NCBI RefSeq assembly: GCF_000512585.2
Contig: NC_089241.1
Span: forward strand, 7,892,001 to 7,956,000
DNA: 64,000 nucleotides
From: Kwoniella bestiolae CBS 10118
Lineage: Eukaryota > Basidiomycota > Tremellomycetes > Tremellales > Cryptococcaceae
Direction: 5' to 3'
The translations under genes were made by a program, and so were the position numbers. Below the pieces are notes generated by a model that worked only from the letters and a program-made list of their open reading frames with translations, had not been told where the DNA came from and ran no database searches. This document shows, piece after piece, positions 24,901 through 37,300 of the stretch. The first letter of the stretch is position 1. Each line of letters starts with the position of its first letter.

Positions 24901-25641
24901 AAACGAAGAGGAGGGAGGACCTCACCAATCTCGAAAGGACCTCTGGACCGGACAACTTCAACCCAAACAACACCAACAACATTATCGACACACAGAGGAT
25001 ATTTCCGATCTCCAATATGAATTTCGATTTGGTCGCCCACAGTGGAAGTTGATGTGTAATCGTGCTGATGTACCACGCATTACCTATAGAGCAGAGTGAT
25101 ATGCCTAACAAGATAAACAGAATGACGATTGTGGAGTATGGTGGGTTGGTTAACGGTCTTATGGTGAATTGGAGGAACAATGCAAGCTATTCCATCTCGT
25201 CAACTATGGAGATCTTGAGGCAAGTCGGAGTACGAGAAGCTGAGATGAACTTACCCAAACAACGATCATACCAGCTGACGCTAATATATCGATAACCTTA
25301 TTACCGCCATCTCTATGAGCGACACTCAGGATCTGCCAGCCTGTTATACCGGTCCATAAAGACGCTTCTATCAATGAGAATGAAGCCAAGATAGCTTCTC
25401 TCCAGACGTTAGGTCTTCTTTTGTATTCTTCATTTCGTTGAGAACTTGTGGGTGGTTCAGAAGGTACCAATGACTCGAGGGGTACGAGGTCGGATACGAG
25501 GGAGGTGAAGAATCGTCTGAGGGGTTTGAAGAGGGGAAGAGAGATGAGGAAGGTGAGTAGGAGGATGGATAGGGAGGAGATGGTTCGTATGGAAGCGAGT
25601 GTAGGGGGTGAGAATGCCTGAAAGTTGGATTCAGCTTTCAT
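19000..25641 (-). CDS. ABC transporter, subfamily C (MRP/YOR1 type)
   Basis: ATP-driven exporter of organic anions or drugs at the plasma or vacuolar membrane. The reading runs from ATG 25641 to TAG 19002-19000 through many short introns. I estimate about 1,500-1,600 residues. The N-terminal hydrophobic segments (ISSLSILLLTFLISLPLF, VIDILASAGMIVVWV) suggest a TMD0-like extension. TMD1 follows, then NBD1 with Walker A GPTGSGKT (about 23140-23180), signature LSGGQKARVALARA created across the intron near 22690, Walker B LLDDPLAAVDSHTAKHL and H-loop LVSHH. NBD2 has Walker A GRTGSGKST (about 20100-20140), FSQGQRQLVAMARALL, MDEATASVD and AHRLSS. Asp instead of the catalytic Glu in NBD1 (LLDDP) is the normal degenerate site of this subfamily. 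The NBD1-TMD2 linker is Lys/Glu-rich. Substrate is not predictable. Confidence 0.93.
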
Positions 25642-26513
25642 TCTGAGTTTTTGTTTCTGTTTTGATTCGGTAGTTGTCTGATATGAAGAAGGAAGATGGG
25701 AGGGGGGGGGGACAGAGAGAGTAGAAAATGACTCACTGAAACTTCCTTCATTATATACGTATACCTTAAGTTGTGATCATAAAGTGGTCCATGCGTTGTT
25801 TGTTGAATAAACAAGCTAACAATCGAAAGAGACCTGTACGGTCAGACGACTCAAAGGAACACTACTGCTACTACCCTAATCACCACCCACTGATGACTAC
25901 CAACTACTGTCGATTCTGCAACAAGAGAAGAGCCGAGAATCGTGAAGGGGGTGTAAACAAGCGTGTTTTATGTACTGTGTTTGTCTTTTCCGATGTCGTT
26001 GCTGTTGTTGATGTTGTCGTCAAAGTGGGTATCTGTGTCTGCTTGATTGACTTTGATTGTGTGTTGGTATCCCATCCATCGATGGTACTGACGTTGATGT
26101 TGTATATATCCGTGAACAACTTTATCAACGCGTTACAACAATCAATCTTACCACACACGGAATTCCGGAGATCGCCGTTTCCCGAACAAAATTCACCAAG
26201 CTTGGACCTTTATCTCCCACATGGAAATCACATGTCACTACATAAACTCAACTTCCCCCTACCCACGACCGAGCATGCCTACTCTTTTCAAACCTGTCGC
26301 ACGCCTTAATCGATCCTCTCAATAGTTGATATTTTCGTCAAACCTTGATAATCCATGTCCACATACACATACATGTCAACATCATTACTCATTCCCTATA
26401 AAATCATATTGAAACAACATCATCATCCATGCACATCTAGTTCAACGTCCGTACCGCTACTACAGATCACCCAGGAATATATACAGAAGGTCACATACTC
26501 CGAATAATCCGCC
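25642..26513. other. intergenic, divergent promoter region (ABCC / RPB5)
   Basis: Shared upstream region of two divergent genes. It holds a G10 tract at 25702-25711 and TTGTTG/GTTGTTGATGTTG runs near 26000. No supported gene. Confidence 0.6.
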
Positions 26514-27960
26514 ATGTCACACGAAGCAGATAGAGAATTAGCCAGGTTATGGAGAGTGTCACGAACGGTCCATGAGATGGTCAGGGATAGGGTGAGTGGT
26601 GATCATCCCAATTGACACAGCGGGTGAAGGGGCAGGGAGTACTACGGCTGCAATACACGTACCATGGTACTGACACAATTATGATGGATACGCAGGGATA
26701 CTTGGTAGCAGACTACGAAGTGGATGTACCCTTTGAGCAATTCAAGAATGATTTCGGAGCTACAGGATCAGTCGAGTGAGTATCGCTTGTCCTACCTTCC
26801 CCATCTTATCCGCTTCACTACATGAGACGATTGATGCTGATGCTGATGATGCTGGCGTCTAGTCGAGGACCCATGAGTTTCTCGGTGAAACATGGTGAAG
26901 ACGAAGGAACATTATATGTGTATTTCTGTGCGGAGAAGAACGTCAGTAAGGCAGCTATGAAGACGTGAGTGCGAGCTCGATTGGCTTGATCATGTTACTC
27001 GATACCCGCATCGCATTATGATGCTTCCTGAGGCTCGATAGCGTAGGGGGGCGGAGCTGAGAGAGGCGGCAAAGGAGAATGAAGGGATGGGATAACCACC
27101 GAGAGCAATTCGACGATGGAGAAGCCTTACCTTTGCTGTGCAGACATCGGTGGCGAGATGCGATAATGGCATGGATATACATGCTAACTCATATATTCCT
27201 CACACAGATTCATAACCTCGATGGACAAGATAGGAGCCAAAAGGGGAATAATCATCTGGTCCGAAAAGATGTCACCAGCAGCTAAGAAGGTAGGTGTTCT
27301 TCTCGACCAAATCAAAAATCTTCTTAGTCCGTCTCAAATACGACGTCACACTCGCCATGGCATCATAACCCTCACATACACTTATGATAACATTGACAGA
27401 CGAGCTGATTGTTCTCTGCTATCACAGACCCTCCAGGAATTAGCGTCAGAATATCATCTAGAAGATTTCCAAGAATCCGATTTGTTGGTTAATATAACGA
27501 GGCATTTCTTGGTTCCAAAACATCAGATCATGAGGAAAGAGGAGAAAGACCAGTTGATCAAGCGATAGTGAGTGCACGTTCATCTGTGCAAATGCACTGC
27601 GATACTGCGATCTCAGGAAGAGAATAGATGTATAAATGGGGTCCGTGGTCTTGGTTCTGATCTATATCCTTGATCAACCATACATATCTGTTTCTGAAAT
27701 CATTGTTGAAAAGCCATAGTGACAACTACTGATCTGATCATACTCGTACGCAGCCGTCTCAAAGAAACCCAGTTACCCCGAATAATGATAACGGACCCCG
27801 TAGCTCGATATTACGGTATGAAGCGTGGGCAGGTCATGAGGATTGAGAGAGCCTCGGAGACTGCTGGGCGGTGAGTCCACTTTCCTTTCCCCTGAGGTCG
27901 TTTGCTGATGGCATGATGGATGACTGAAATAGATATATCACTTATCGAATCTGCATGTGA
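26514..27960 (+). CDS. RPB5: RNA polymerases I, II and III shared subunit RPABC1 (Rpb5)
   Basis: Nuclear subunit common to all three RNA polymerases; it forms part of the lower jaw that contacts downstream DNA. The spliced protein is about 208 residues, close to the usual 210-215. The eukaryote-specific N-terminal jaw domain starts MSHEADRELARLWRVSRTVH. The conserved C-terminal assembly domain has HFLVPKH, LPRIMITDPVARYYG, KRGQVMRIERASETAGR and the terminal YITYRICM. The last exon is only 8 codons: the intron splits the Arg codon before YITYR. ATG at 26514 is chosen because it begins the family N-terminus. It diverges from the ABCC gene. Confidence 0.97.
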
Positions 27961-28553
27961 TTGGGGTGTGTGTATCAGCGAGAAGGGTGGGTTGGTCAGA
28001 GCAGATTGGGTTTCTTATTCTCGTAGAAGGGAACGGTCATTAGATATATTATTATACTATATCATGTATGAATCTCATTATTACATATGTTACGGAGCCG
28101 TCCATGACATAGCATACTACTCACACGGCACCTGAATCTTGAACAAGAAGGTATCTATCTCACTGCATCGTCCGGAGCTTTAACTGCCTTGAAATCTGTA
28201 CTGGTCTTGCTGCGAGGCGTAAGCACGATAGGCTATATGTGCAAGATATCATGATCGAGTCATACGATGTAATGTAATGTAAGATACCTCTACCCTACGA
28301 AATTCTATATAGGAGAGAGAGATAATCCTCTTCGGATAGCCATGACCGATTAAATAATTTAGAACCAGAAGAAGAAAGGGGAGGAAAAGAAACGAAAACC
28401 AAGTTACCCAATGATAAGAGATCGAATGAAACCCTCCAAATTAGGACGGTACGAGCAATTGATGGTATTCTATAATCAACCATAATTCCAACGTGATTTT
28501 AAGAAGTAGTACCCCCCTGCGCCTGTTCAGACTTAGACCCAATCCACCGTAAT
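27961..28553. other. intergenic between convergent 3' ends
   Basis: 3' flanks of RPB5 (+) and the small membrane protein gene (-). AT-rich; no supported feature. Confidence 0.6.
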
Positions 28554-29757
28554 CTATATAGCCGTCATCGTACTCTCCGTCGAATGACCCCTCTTAGCCA
28601 ACCCCTGACCACCTTCTACCACTACCCCCACGGTCTCCTGAGGATCCACATCGGAGGTAATTGTGCCTGTTCCATGGAGGGCGGGCTTACGTCTTATAGC
28701 CTTGTCGTCTCGCTGTTTACGCATCCATGCGCCCTGTAATGTAGAGTCAATATTGGTTGATCAGTACTGGTTCATTCATGATGTTTCCACAAGAAACCCA
28801 AGCTCTAATCCTGTATCACCTCCTGGCGCTATGCTCTTATCAAATGATTCCACCTGCTCTCCCCTGATCGTCATACATCCCACTCCACAAACAGGAGTAC
28901 CCTCAAACATCACATCACTACACCTCATCTACAAAGTACCTCCCTCTGACCCCTCATTGCTCAATCCACGACAAAACAACCACACTCACATCCTTAGGTC
29001 TCCTCTTCTTCGCCCAAGCCTCTTCCAGCGCCCTCTGCTCAGCTATCCTCCTCTCCAATCCCTTCCTATCGTCGAACACTGGTCCTCCTACCCTAAATTC
29101 CCCAGGGTTCGCATTGGCCTCTGCACCGGATCCGACAGGCGAGGAAGAGACGAGCGAGTCGGGAAGGGGTTCGTGGTACCCTACGCCTGCTAGGGCGGAG
29201 AAGAACACTATTGTGCAGCTGGAGGACAGGTGTCAGTGTGTGTGGTTTTGTACATAACACGGGGGAGGGGTATGGCATGGTGGATACAAGCTGCAGATTG
29301 AGTGATCCACCCCTCTCCAAACACTTCCAAGATAATATAATTCCCATAACCCGTCCAGAGTGATGGTTCTTCAACTTCCTCTCTCCAGCACAACCCCCAC
29401 TCACCTGAAGAAAACCAACAAAAACGGTAAATTCCCCCTCCTAACGGCCCTCATGAACCTCCCTCCAATAGCCTTCCCAACCCTCTGAGGCGTCAGACTC
29501 GCCCATCCCACAGCTCCTCCATGTATCCCCTGTCCAGAACCAGACAAGGATTTATCGAGGGGTATGGGCCCATTCGAGTGACCCGGTGGATCGTTGAAAG
29601 CGAAAGTCGGTCGAGTGGGGGACGGACTGGGCGATCGTTGGGTCAGACCTAGACCCCCCGCTGGGTTGGAGGTAGACGAGGAGGAGGGTCGACCAGCTTC
29701 GGCGGATATGTATGTTGAGGCATTGCGGGCGTGCCCCGAGGAGGAAGAGGAGGACAT
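28554..29757 (-). CDS. hypothetical single-pass membrane protein
   Basis: Not recognised. Three exons (29757-29405, 29218-28990, 28733-28554) close in frame to 253 residues. The N-terminal ~90 residues are disordered and Ser/Pro/Gly-rich (SPSPSPTRPTFAFNDPPGH). A basic patch (QRVGKAIGGRFMRAVRRG) precedes one hydrophobic helix formed across the first intron (LPFLLVFFSCTIVFFSALAG). The basic side suggests a cytosolic N-terminus by the positive-inside rule. After it comes a polar region with a charged helix (DDRKGLERRIAEQRALEEAWAKKRR) and a tail ending in STESTMTAI. Closed frames over three exons and consensus splice sites support a real gene. Function unknown. Confidence 0.72.
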
Positions 29758-30257
29758 GACGCGTTGAGGAAGGAGTGAGAAGGGTCTTTGCCTGCAAAGA
29801 GCCTGGAGATTGGAGATTGATATGGATATGGGGGTGTGATCGCTGCTAGGTTGAGTAGGGACGGTGAGATGATGCTCCTTTGGCTATGGTACGAAGTGAG
29901 ATGTAGATGTTGAGACGATGTTGATGAATGCAACTGCTTGTTGTACCATGTCAACGTGAATTCTGATACATCAGTGTACTCGTACAAGTAAGATTTGTTG
30001 TGGCGTTAGGGTGTGGCATACATTACGTAATATTGTCAAACAACCCTGAACACGCAGCATACTCCTCCAACTATACTGCAAGCTGCTGATCATCGTGATA
30101 TCAATTAGATGCATACATATGGTATGAATAGAGAATGATGGCACAGAGAACAGACTGTACATTCCATAGCTGAATAAAAAAGATAGCAAGGCCATGTATC
30201 ACTCTTGACTGGGAGATACTTCCCCACAAATCGAGATTGAAATCGCAACCCAAACCC
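29758..30257. other. intergenic between two minus-strand genes
   Basis: 5' flank of the membrane protein gene and 3' flank of the LRR gene; no supported feature. Confidence 0.55.
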
Positions 30258-32236
30258 CTACCATCCACCCACACCCAATCCCCACCCATCACCCGCTTCC
30301 TCCTTCCCATCACCCTCAGGTCCAGGAACAACAGTATTCTTCCCAAATACCTCCCTAAGATCGACCCCTCTACCAGCCTCCCCTCCATCCTTCTTCATCT
30401 TCGCCTTCAACTTCTTCTTCTTTTTAGCGTCCAATTGGACTTCCTCGCCCCTCGCATTGATCTCTATGAGTCCTACCACCGCATCTCTATGCTTGGATTT
30501 GTCCTTCTGCGAGGTAGCTTCATCGGTTGTTGATTTGGGTATTCTCGAGGAATCCGTTATATCTTTATTACTCTGCAGAGGAGCAGGAGTAGCAGGAGGG
30601 GAAGGCACACGAGTACGTTTCTGCTTCTTACTCCTCTCTTCGGTAGAGGTAGAGGTAGAGGCAAGGGGCGGTTGATCATTATGTTTCCTCTTTTTTGATT
30701 CTGTCTTCTCCTTTTCCTTCTTCATCTTCTCAGGCTTGACTCGTTTCACCTTGATGGCTTCTTCTCCCCCCTCAACCTTCTCAATTTCTTCCAAGCCTTC
30801 TTTAACCTCAGCACCACCCCACTTCCTCATCTCCTTATTCTCAGTCATATTCGATCCAGAAGGCTTAGGCTTCGCCCCCTTCTCCCTATGCTTTATCTTC
30901 CTCTCTGAAATCTCACCCTTCCTCTTTCGCTCGATAATTCGCTTGGCATCTATAATCTGCAAATTAGGTAATCCCTCCGAGTTCTGCAACAACTCCACAT
31001 AATTTGGAGTAGTGGAAGTAAGAGGGTTGGAATGTAATGACAAGGATCGTAAATGGTCCCATCTTACTCCCTTCTTGCCGGGGTAGGAGGAGAGCCCGAA
31101 GATGATTTTAACACTTTCGAAAGATAATGAGCAGTTCCCCAGATCCAGTACTTCCAGACCATCTCCATATTCGTTCTCCTTCTTCCCTACGAGAGATAAG
31201 GGACCTTTGCCCCATGTCACGATGTGCGGTGGGAGGTCGGTGAGGAGTGGGAGGTTGTTCATCTTCACGTCTCGCAGGAGGGGGAGGGAGCTGAGGTTGG
31301 GTAGAGAGTCGGAAGTGAGTTTGGGGCAGTGTGAGAAGGTGAGTTTGGATAGGTGGTGTAGGGATGAGAGGGATGAGGGGAGGGCGAGGAGGTTGGGTGA
31401 ATGGGAGATTACTGTGTTGGGCGTCAGCATAATGTTCCTGTTGTTGAGGAGAGCAATGAGTTGAGGTATATTTGGAATCATGGGTATGTTTTATGCGGAG
31501 AAGGGTATCAGAAGACTCGGTAGATAGGTAGTACTGAGAAAACGTTCACTCACTCAACGAGTTCAACTCTTTCCATCCACTCAAAACATCCTCATCCAAC
31601 TTCGTCCAATCGTTATTCATAGCTACCAAAGCCTTCAGCTTTGGAAATCTACTTAAGCTCGACGGTAGAACCTTCAAACCACATCCTTTAATATTGAGGA
31701 CTATTCCATCCAGATATGTATCAGCTAAGGCCCTGAGTGTATTTCGGATAGATATCACGATGTTAGAAATATTGACGAGGAGGGTGAAACAACATACCAG
31801 CCAGTTCCTCCAGCCCACCCACCTCTTCCCACCCCCTCTCAATCTGACACCCATTCAAACTCAACCAAGTCACCCCCTTGGCATCTTTCAGAAAACTAAC
31901 ATCCCTCACTCCACTCCCACTCAGATCCACCCTACGTACATTCGCCAATACCTCAGCGGGGGGAGGAATGGGAAAGGGTGTCTGTGAGTAAATGAGTGCA
32001 GAGGAAGTACGTATAGCCTTGGGAACGTATAGACTGGGATCTTTCGATTGTTCTTCTCTCTTGTTCCTGTCTTTCCTCCTTGGTTTGGTCTTGACAGGGT
32101 CGTCTTTACGTTGTTGGGTTTCTGGTTGGGTTTTGGAAGGTCCAGCTTGGGGTTGTTGAGCTTGAGAAGCGGTTTGTTGAGCGGCAGATTGAGCTTTCAG
32201 GGCTCGTTTCTTGCTTCTTGCTGCTCCTCTGTCCAT
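30258..32236 (-). CDS. leucine-rich-repeat protein with basic, probably nuclear, tails
   Basis: Three exons (32236-31798, 31724-31554, 31411-30258) close in frame to 587 residues. A Lys/Gln-rich N-terminus (SKKRALKAQS, KTKPRRKDRNKREEQ) looks like a nuclear or nucleolar signal. About eight LRR-like units follow, for example VRRVDLSGSGVRDVSFL, LKVLPSSLSRFPKLKAL, LLALPSSLSSLHHLSKL and GLEVLDLGNCSLSFESV. The C-terminal half is highly charged (KRKRKGEISERKIKHREKG, KKKKKLKAKMKKD) and ends in a Gly-rich tail (DGWGLGVGGW). LRRs mediate protein binding; basic low-complexity tails are common in ribosome biogenesis factors. That assignment is inference, and I cannot name an orthologue. It diverges from the bL9m gene. 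Confidence 0.8.
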
Positions 32237-32609
32237 GTTGGGTATTGCTTTGTCTCTGTTGTATCAGTTCGAGTCTGAATGGAGTGTATGGAGTGTACAA
32301 TGAAAGCAAAGTGATCCATGATTCCCAGTCCCAAATCCTCTACTCTAATCGTACCCCAACATTTTGCAACTGACCAGGCGATCGTTATAATTGGTCACGT
32401 GACACAGCGTTTTCCCCTAGGAATTCATCTCAAACTCGTAAACTCATCAAATACCAACCCAGTTCTGACCTACTTTTCAAAGTGTAAGTGTATACAATCA
32501 GTCCATTATACATCCCATCTCACGCACGAGAGTATAGTCACCCAAGCACAGCAGCAGTCTCGGCCCTCAAGTAGTCAAATAGCATAAAAACGGGAATCAG
32601 CATATCAAT
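32237..32609. promoter_or_regulatory. divergent promoter with GTCACGTGAC palindrome
   Basis: The 373-nt region between the divergent LRR and bL9m start codons contains the perfect 10-bp palindrome GTCACGTGAC at 32394-32403. Its CACGTG core is the E-box bound by bHLH factors such as Cbf1-type proteins. The site is symmetric and could serve both genes. Confidence 0.55.
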
Positions 32610-33525
32610 ATGTACGCTTCAAGCTCAAGGATATTGGTGAAAACGAGTTTCAAGGTTTCTTCGCGGTCTTTCTCTGTGAGTGCATAATATCTCCAATTTG
32701 TACGAACTGAATACATTTCGACTTGTCTGGACGGAAGGTCAAGAAGAGGAAAAAACAAGACGCTGTTTCTGATTCCCCTCTTCTTTCATCTTAGACGACA
32801 ACACCTTCTTTGGCAAGACGAGAAACTTTTGTAGAGCTCTTACAGGATGTACCAGGATTAGGCCGCACATGTGAGTGATCGACACCTCGGTCTAACACAG
32901 AAAATTATTTGCTAAGAGCGTTTGCTTTAGTCGACCGTCTGTTCGTAGCTCCTGGTCGAGCACGGAATGATCTCGTACCCACTCGAAAGGCGAGGTTCGT
33001 CCCTTTCAAGGATAACAACCAAAGACAGATCTATCGAGCTACTGTGAGTCCTCATCTCATCCTGATCCATCTGTTTGTTGAATGTTATTTGAGATTTATT
33101 GACCAAAGCTACTTCAACAACAGGAAGCAGACCGTAAATCCTCCTCCCTGCTTATAGAATCCTCCTCATTCACCCCTTCATCCTCCTCCCTCGCCGAAGA
33201 ATCAACGACAACCCCTCAAGATCTGCTCAACATCCTTCATCTCGTACCATCCCCTCTGACATTCAAGAGACGAACCATCTCTCCAGATTATCCCTCTTTA
33301 CATGGTTCTCTCACACTCTCCGACATTCAGGAAAGGCTGGAGAACCAATATGGATTAAGTTCGAAGGATGTCCAAGTGAGCTGGGTGGGCAGGCAAGATG
33401 GTAGTAGGATGAAGGAGCTGGATACTTGGGATGCTATTATAAGTCTTAGGAAAGGGGGGAAAGAAAGTACAGACGTTAAGGTTGAGGTTGTCAGGTTGGG
33501 TGAAGGGGAGGGAGAGGAGGATTAG
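32610..33525 (+). CDS. mitochondrial large-subunit ribosomal protein bL9m
   Basis: Component of the mitochondrial 54S/large ribosomal subunit (yeast MRPL50 equivalent). Four exons (32610-32675, 32795-32870, 32931-33043, 33124-33525) close in frame to 218 residues. The start MYASSSRILVKTSFKVSSRS is a typical presequence: Ser/Arg/Lys-rich with no acidic residue. The bL9 N-domain follows: FVELLQDVPGLGRT, then LFVAPGRARNDLVPTRKARF, matching the bacterial L9 pattern of V-P-G-L-G and V-x-P-G-x-A-R-N. The C-terminal portion (SPDYPSLHGSLTLSDIQERL) is fungal-type and diverged from bacterial L9. It ends in an acidic GEGEGEED. Confidence 0.9.
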
Positions 33526-34388
33526 GTGGAGGTGGTCAGGGATATAAGTGTGGAGGATATGTTGGCCTATTTCGAAGAGCGGATTTGGGCATTGATGGAG
33601 GGATATAACATGCATTGCATCTGTCTGACCGTATTCGCTGGATCTGAATTGGTATCAGCATCGCTATCTTCAACCGGTGGCATCGGATGAGGCTCAATCA
33701 TCGTAATCAGGCAATTCTCCTCATTCCATATTTGACAAATATCACCTCAGCCGATAGCTCTGCCTTTCTGGACATGGGCTTGGCCGCTCAGCAAGTCATG
33801 TAGGGGTATCACTCGTCAGCTGGTCTCATGCTGTGTACTCTTCTCTGTTCTACTCTATTCAGTAAGGTATCCCATCATCGTATATCATCCCATCTGGTCA
33901 GTTGATTATCAGGATGTCGGTGATGATGTCGGCGATGTCCGCTTGAGTAAGCTTACTACTATCACTAAGGTTGACTTTGACTAGTGATGATGGATGACGG
34001 CAATATAATAAATGTACACATACAACCTCATCCTCATCCTCATCACGCTATCAACATCATACCCATCTCATCCTCAGTGCACATCTTCATCTACTTTGGT
34101 ACTATTACCTTCTCTTCCCTTCGGATCCCTGCGTGCTGTGCTCAGATCAGAATCTCCATCTCAGATTTGTCATCTGTAGTCTTTGTCTGTACTTTGTATC
34201 ATCCTGTTCGGCATCGCGACGCACGTCACATCCCCATTACCGATCCGGTCTATTCCATCCCCACCATCATACACAACAATCCACCTGGTACTTTCCTTAT
34301 CTCCCACATCCCATCTTATCAATATCAGTCACAACCGACAATCATGGTGATACCCATATCCATAACATAAACGTCCTGTCTCGTCATC
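33526..34388. other. intergenic upstream of ATG13
   Basis: 3' flank of bL9m and promoter/5' leader of ATG13. Pyrimidine- and CATC-rich near 34020-34080. No supported gene. Confidence 0.6.
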
Positions 34389-37300
34389 ATGTCGTCCTCC
34401 AACTCACCTCTCAAACCGCACCTTCAATCCACCCGATCACCTAACCCTAATTCCCTCGCAACCCAGCAAATAGGAGAAAGGAATCTCGCTTCTTCCTCTG
34501 CATCTTCCTCTCAGATCGGTGCAACCCAAGCGAGCAGAGCGGACCAGGTGTTATATCGATTCTACCTCAAGACTGTAGGTGTTCTAGTTGACGGTAGATT
34601 GACGCATTATGGTGGGAGTGGTACGACTGGAAGGAAGTCGGGCGAGAAGAAGAAAGATAAATGGGTGAGAGTCCATCTTATTCACCTTTCCCACATCGTT
34701 CATATTGATGTCAGAAGTACATGATGCTGATCTATCTGCGAATCCGCTAGTTCAATCTCATCCTGCCTGAAGTCGATCTATACAAATCAGATCTACAGAT
34801 CTACCGTTCAATATCAACTTATCAACCTTATACGGAATCGGGAAATACCCCTTCACCCTCGTCATGTACCATCCCTCCTCTACTCATCGCGTTCATCTTG
34901 GATACGAGTGATATACCGAACGGTCAGGCACTACTTTGGAATCGCAGCGGCACGAGGATCCCTATTGATGTGGGTTTAGCGGGGAAAGGAAAAGGAAAGG
35001 GGAAGGAGAAGGAGAACAAATCGGGTATCATATTGGAACGATGGACATTCAGAGCACAGTGAGTATCCTTATTCCGATTCCAAGCATACATTATGCAATC
35101 TATCTAGTCTCTGTTCGTTGAGCCGAGGAGCTCACGTTAGGATCCGTGTATAGGCTACCTCCCTCCGAATCAACCTCTGCTTCTCAACTGGCACCTCACA
35201 CAGCTTATCGGCTGGGTATAATACATTTCCGAGCTGTATTCTCCTTGATACGCTTACTCCCAGCTTATCGCTTGTTCCGCCGCTTACGCCGTTCAAACAA
35301 TGGTCTTCGGATGGGTCTAAAACTATGGGGTCCGGAAGGTTTCCCTAATACCCCAGAGGGTCTGGCGGAAGCGTGGGAAATCATGGAAAGAGGATTGATA
35401 GGTTTAGATACCGGCCTAGATGAATTGGTCTCAGGAGGTGAGACGGTCCAAACCGAAGAGATTGAAAGATACGATTTCCCAAAATTGGATTTGTTCGGTA
35501 ATGAATACACCCTCAGCACGGAATACCGACCTGAAGTAGATTTCAACGTCGAAGACATGGAAGCGGTGTTGAGCGAGAAATTCGTAGATATGGATGAAGA
35601 TTGGTTTACGCCTACCGTATCCCGGCGTAATACAGAGGAAGAACCCACAAAGATCAAGAACGAATCAAGAAGAGTATCTATCCCTACACCGATCCAGTCG
35701 AATGTATCACCCATTCCTCAAAGGCAGCCTGCTTTACCTGTCGGATCGTTAGCTTCTGGTGGCGCTGGCTCTTATACTGCCTCGATCAGACAAGGTGGAA
35801 GTAGAGTGCCATCAGCCCAAGAGAAACGAACGAATATTGGTAGTCTTGGAGCGGACAAATGGGGAGCTTTCGCTGAAGGCTTACCATTTGCTGGAACATC
35901 TTCCACGACAAGCCAAAGTCACGAACCTCCTTCACCTAGTATGGCTACACCAGCAGCTATAATTGCTGCTAGAAGACTATCTGGTCACTCGATTCAACCT
36001 TTCGCTTCTGCTTCACCTTCCACTTCGCTACTACGATCCACACCCCCACAAGCACATATTGGATCACCTATCCCCACCTCATCTTCCGCTCGACCCGTTC
36101 TCGGGGCGTCTCGACCCTCTTCGGTAGGAAGGACAAGTTCCTTTTTATCCCAATCTGGACGATCCTTCACCCATGCTCAACTGGCAAACATGTATGCCGG
36201 TTCTGCTTCTCCCCCTGTGACTGGTGCGATGTCAGGTGTAGGGGTCCAGATACCTACATCTTCGCCTCCACCGGGTCAATCACCTGTCTCGCCATCCTCA
36301 TTGAGTTTCACGAAACAGCCTGTTCCGAGGAGTATCTCTGGACGACCATACTATATGACACCGAGTGTATCATCACCTTTCATCCCCGAATCGCTCGAAC
36401 GGGAATCTTCATTGTCATCGAATACAGGTACACCAGGGATCATCAAGCGCTACTCATCATCGCTGTCCCAACGATCTGGCAGAGCGATAAGTGGACCTGC
36501 TAATATTGGTGGATCTCAGGGAAGCAGTGTAGGAGGAGAAGGTAGTCTGCCTGGAAGTGTAGGTCAGGGATTATTTCGTAGAACAAGTACAAGAGAAAGT
36601 GGTTTGAGACACAGCTTGGAAGGCCCAGCAGCAAGCACGAGGTTACCTGTACCCGACGAAGATGATATACAAGCTTTCCTGAAGACGCTCGACGCATTGC
36701 CTCAACCTCCTTCTGTAGCTGCTCACGCAGTCCAATCATCCTCTCGATCTCACTTGCCCTCCACCTCATCTTCGCTCTCTGCTCCATCTGTTCCGCCAAC
36801 CCCATCCCCTCTGTTGACTTCTAATTCTGGATCGCCCGGTGCGGCTTACGGAGGTAGAGTACCCATGACAAGACAGCAGGTAGATGAAGAGCTACGTCGT
36901 ATGGCCGGATCGTTCTCACTCAACACCCCGCCTTCGTTCGTTGCCAATCCCAATACCGGTTCGGCTATCGCATCGGGATTATCATCGCCCGCCCGAGGCC
37001 AAGGATCAGGATCAAACATGAACTCGAACTCTACCAACCCCTCTTCCATAGGTTTACTTAGCGCATCGAGACCTAACTCTGCGAACCGAAGAGCGATACC
37101 TGGTTTTGAGCAGGAGTCGTCAAGTAGACCATTATACCGAAGACAGACTTCAGGTGAGAAATCACCCCTAGGTCCTGGTCAAAGTAGCGGGTTGAATGTC
37201 CCTACAACGGTCAGATCGCCAATCTCTGCTAGTCCCATGACGGCCTTGAGATCTGCCGATGACGTGCATAAGCATTCTCATGGTATTCAAGGCGCAGGCG

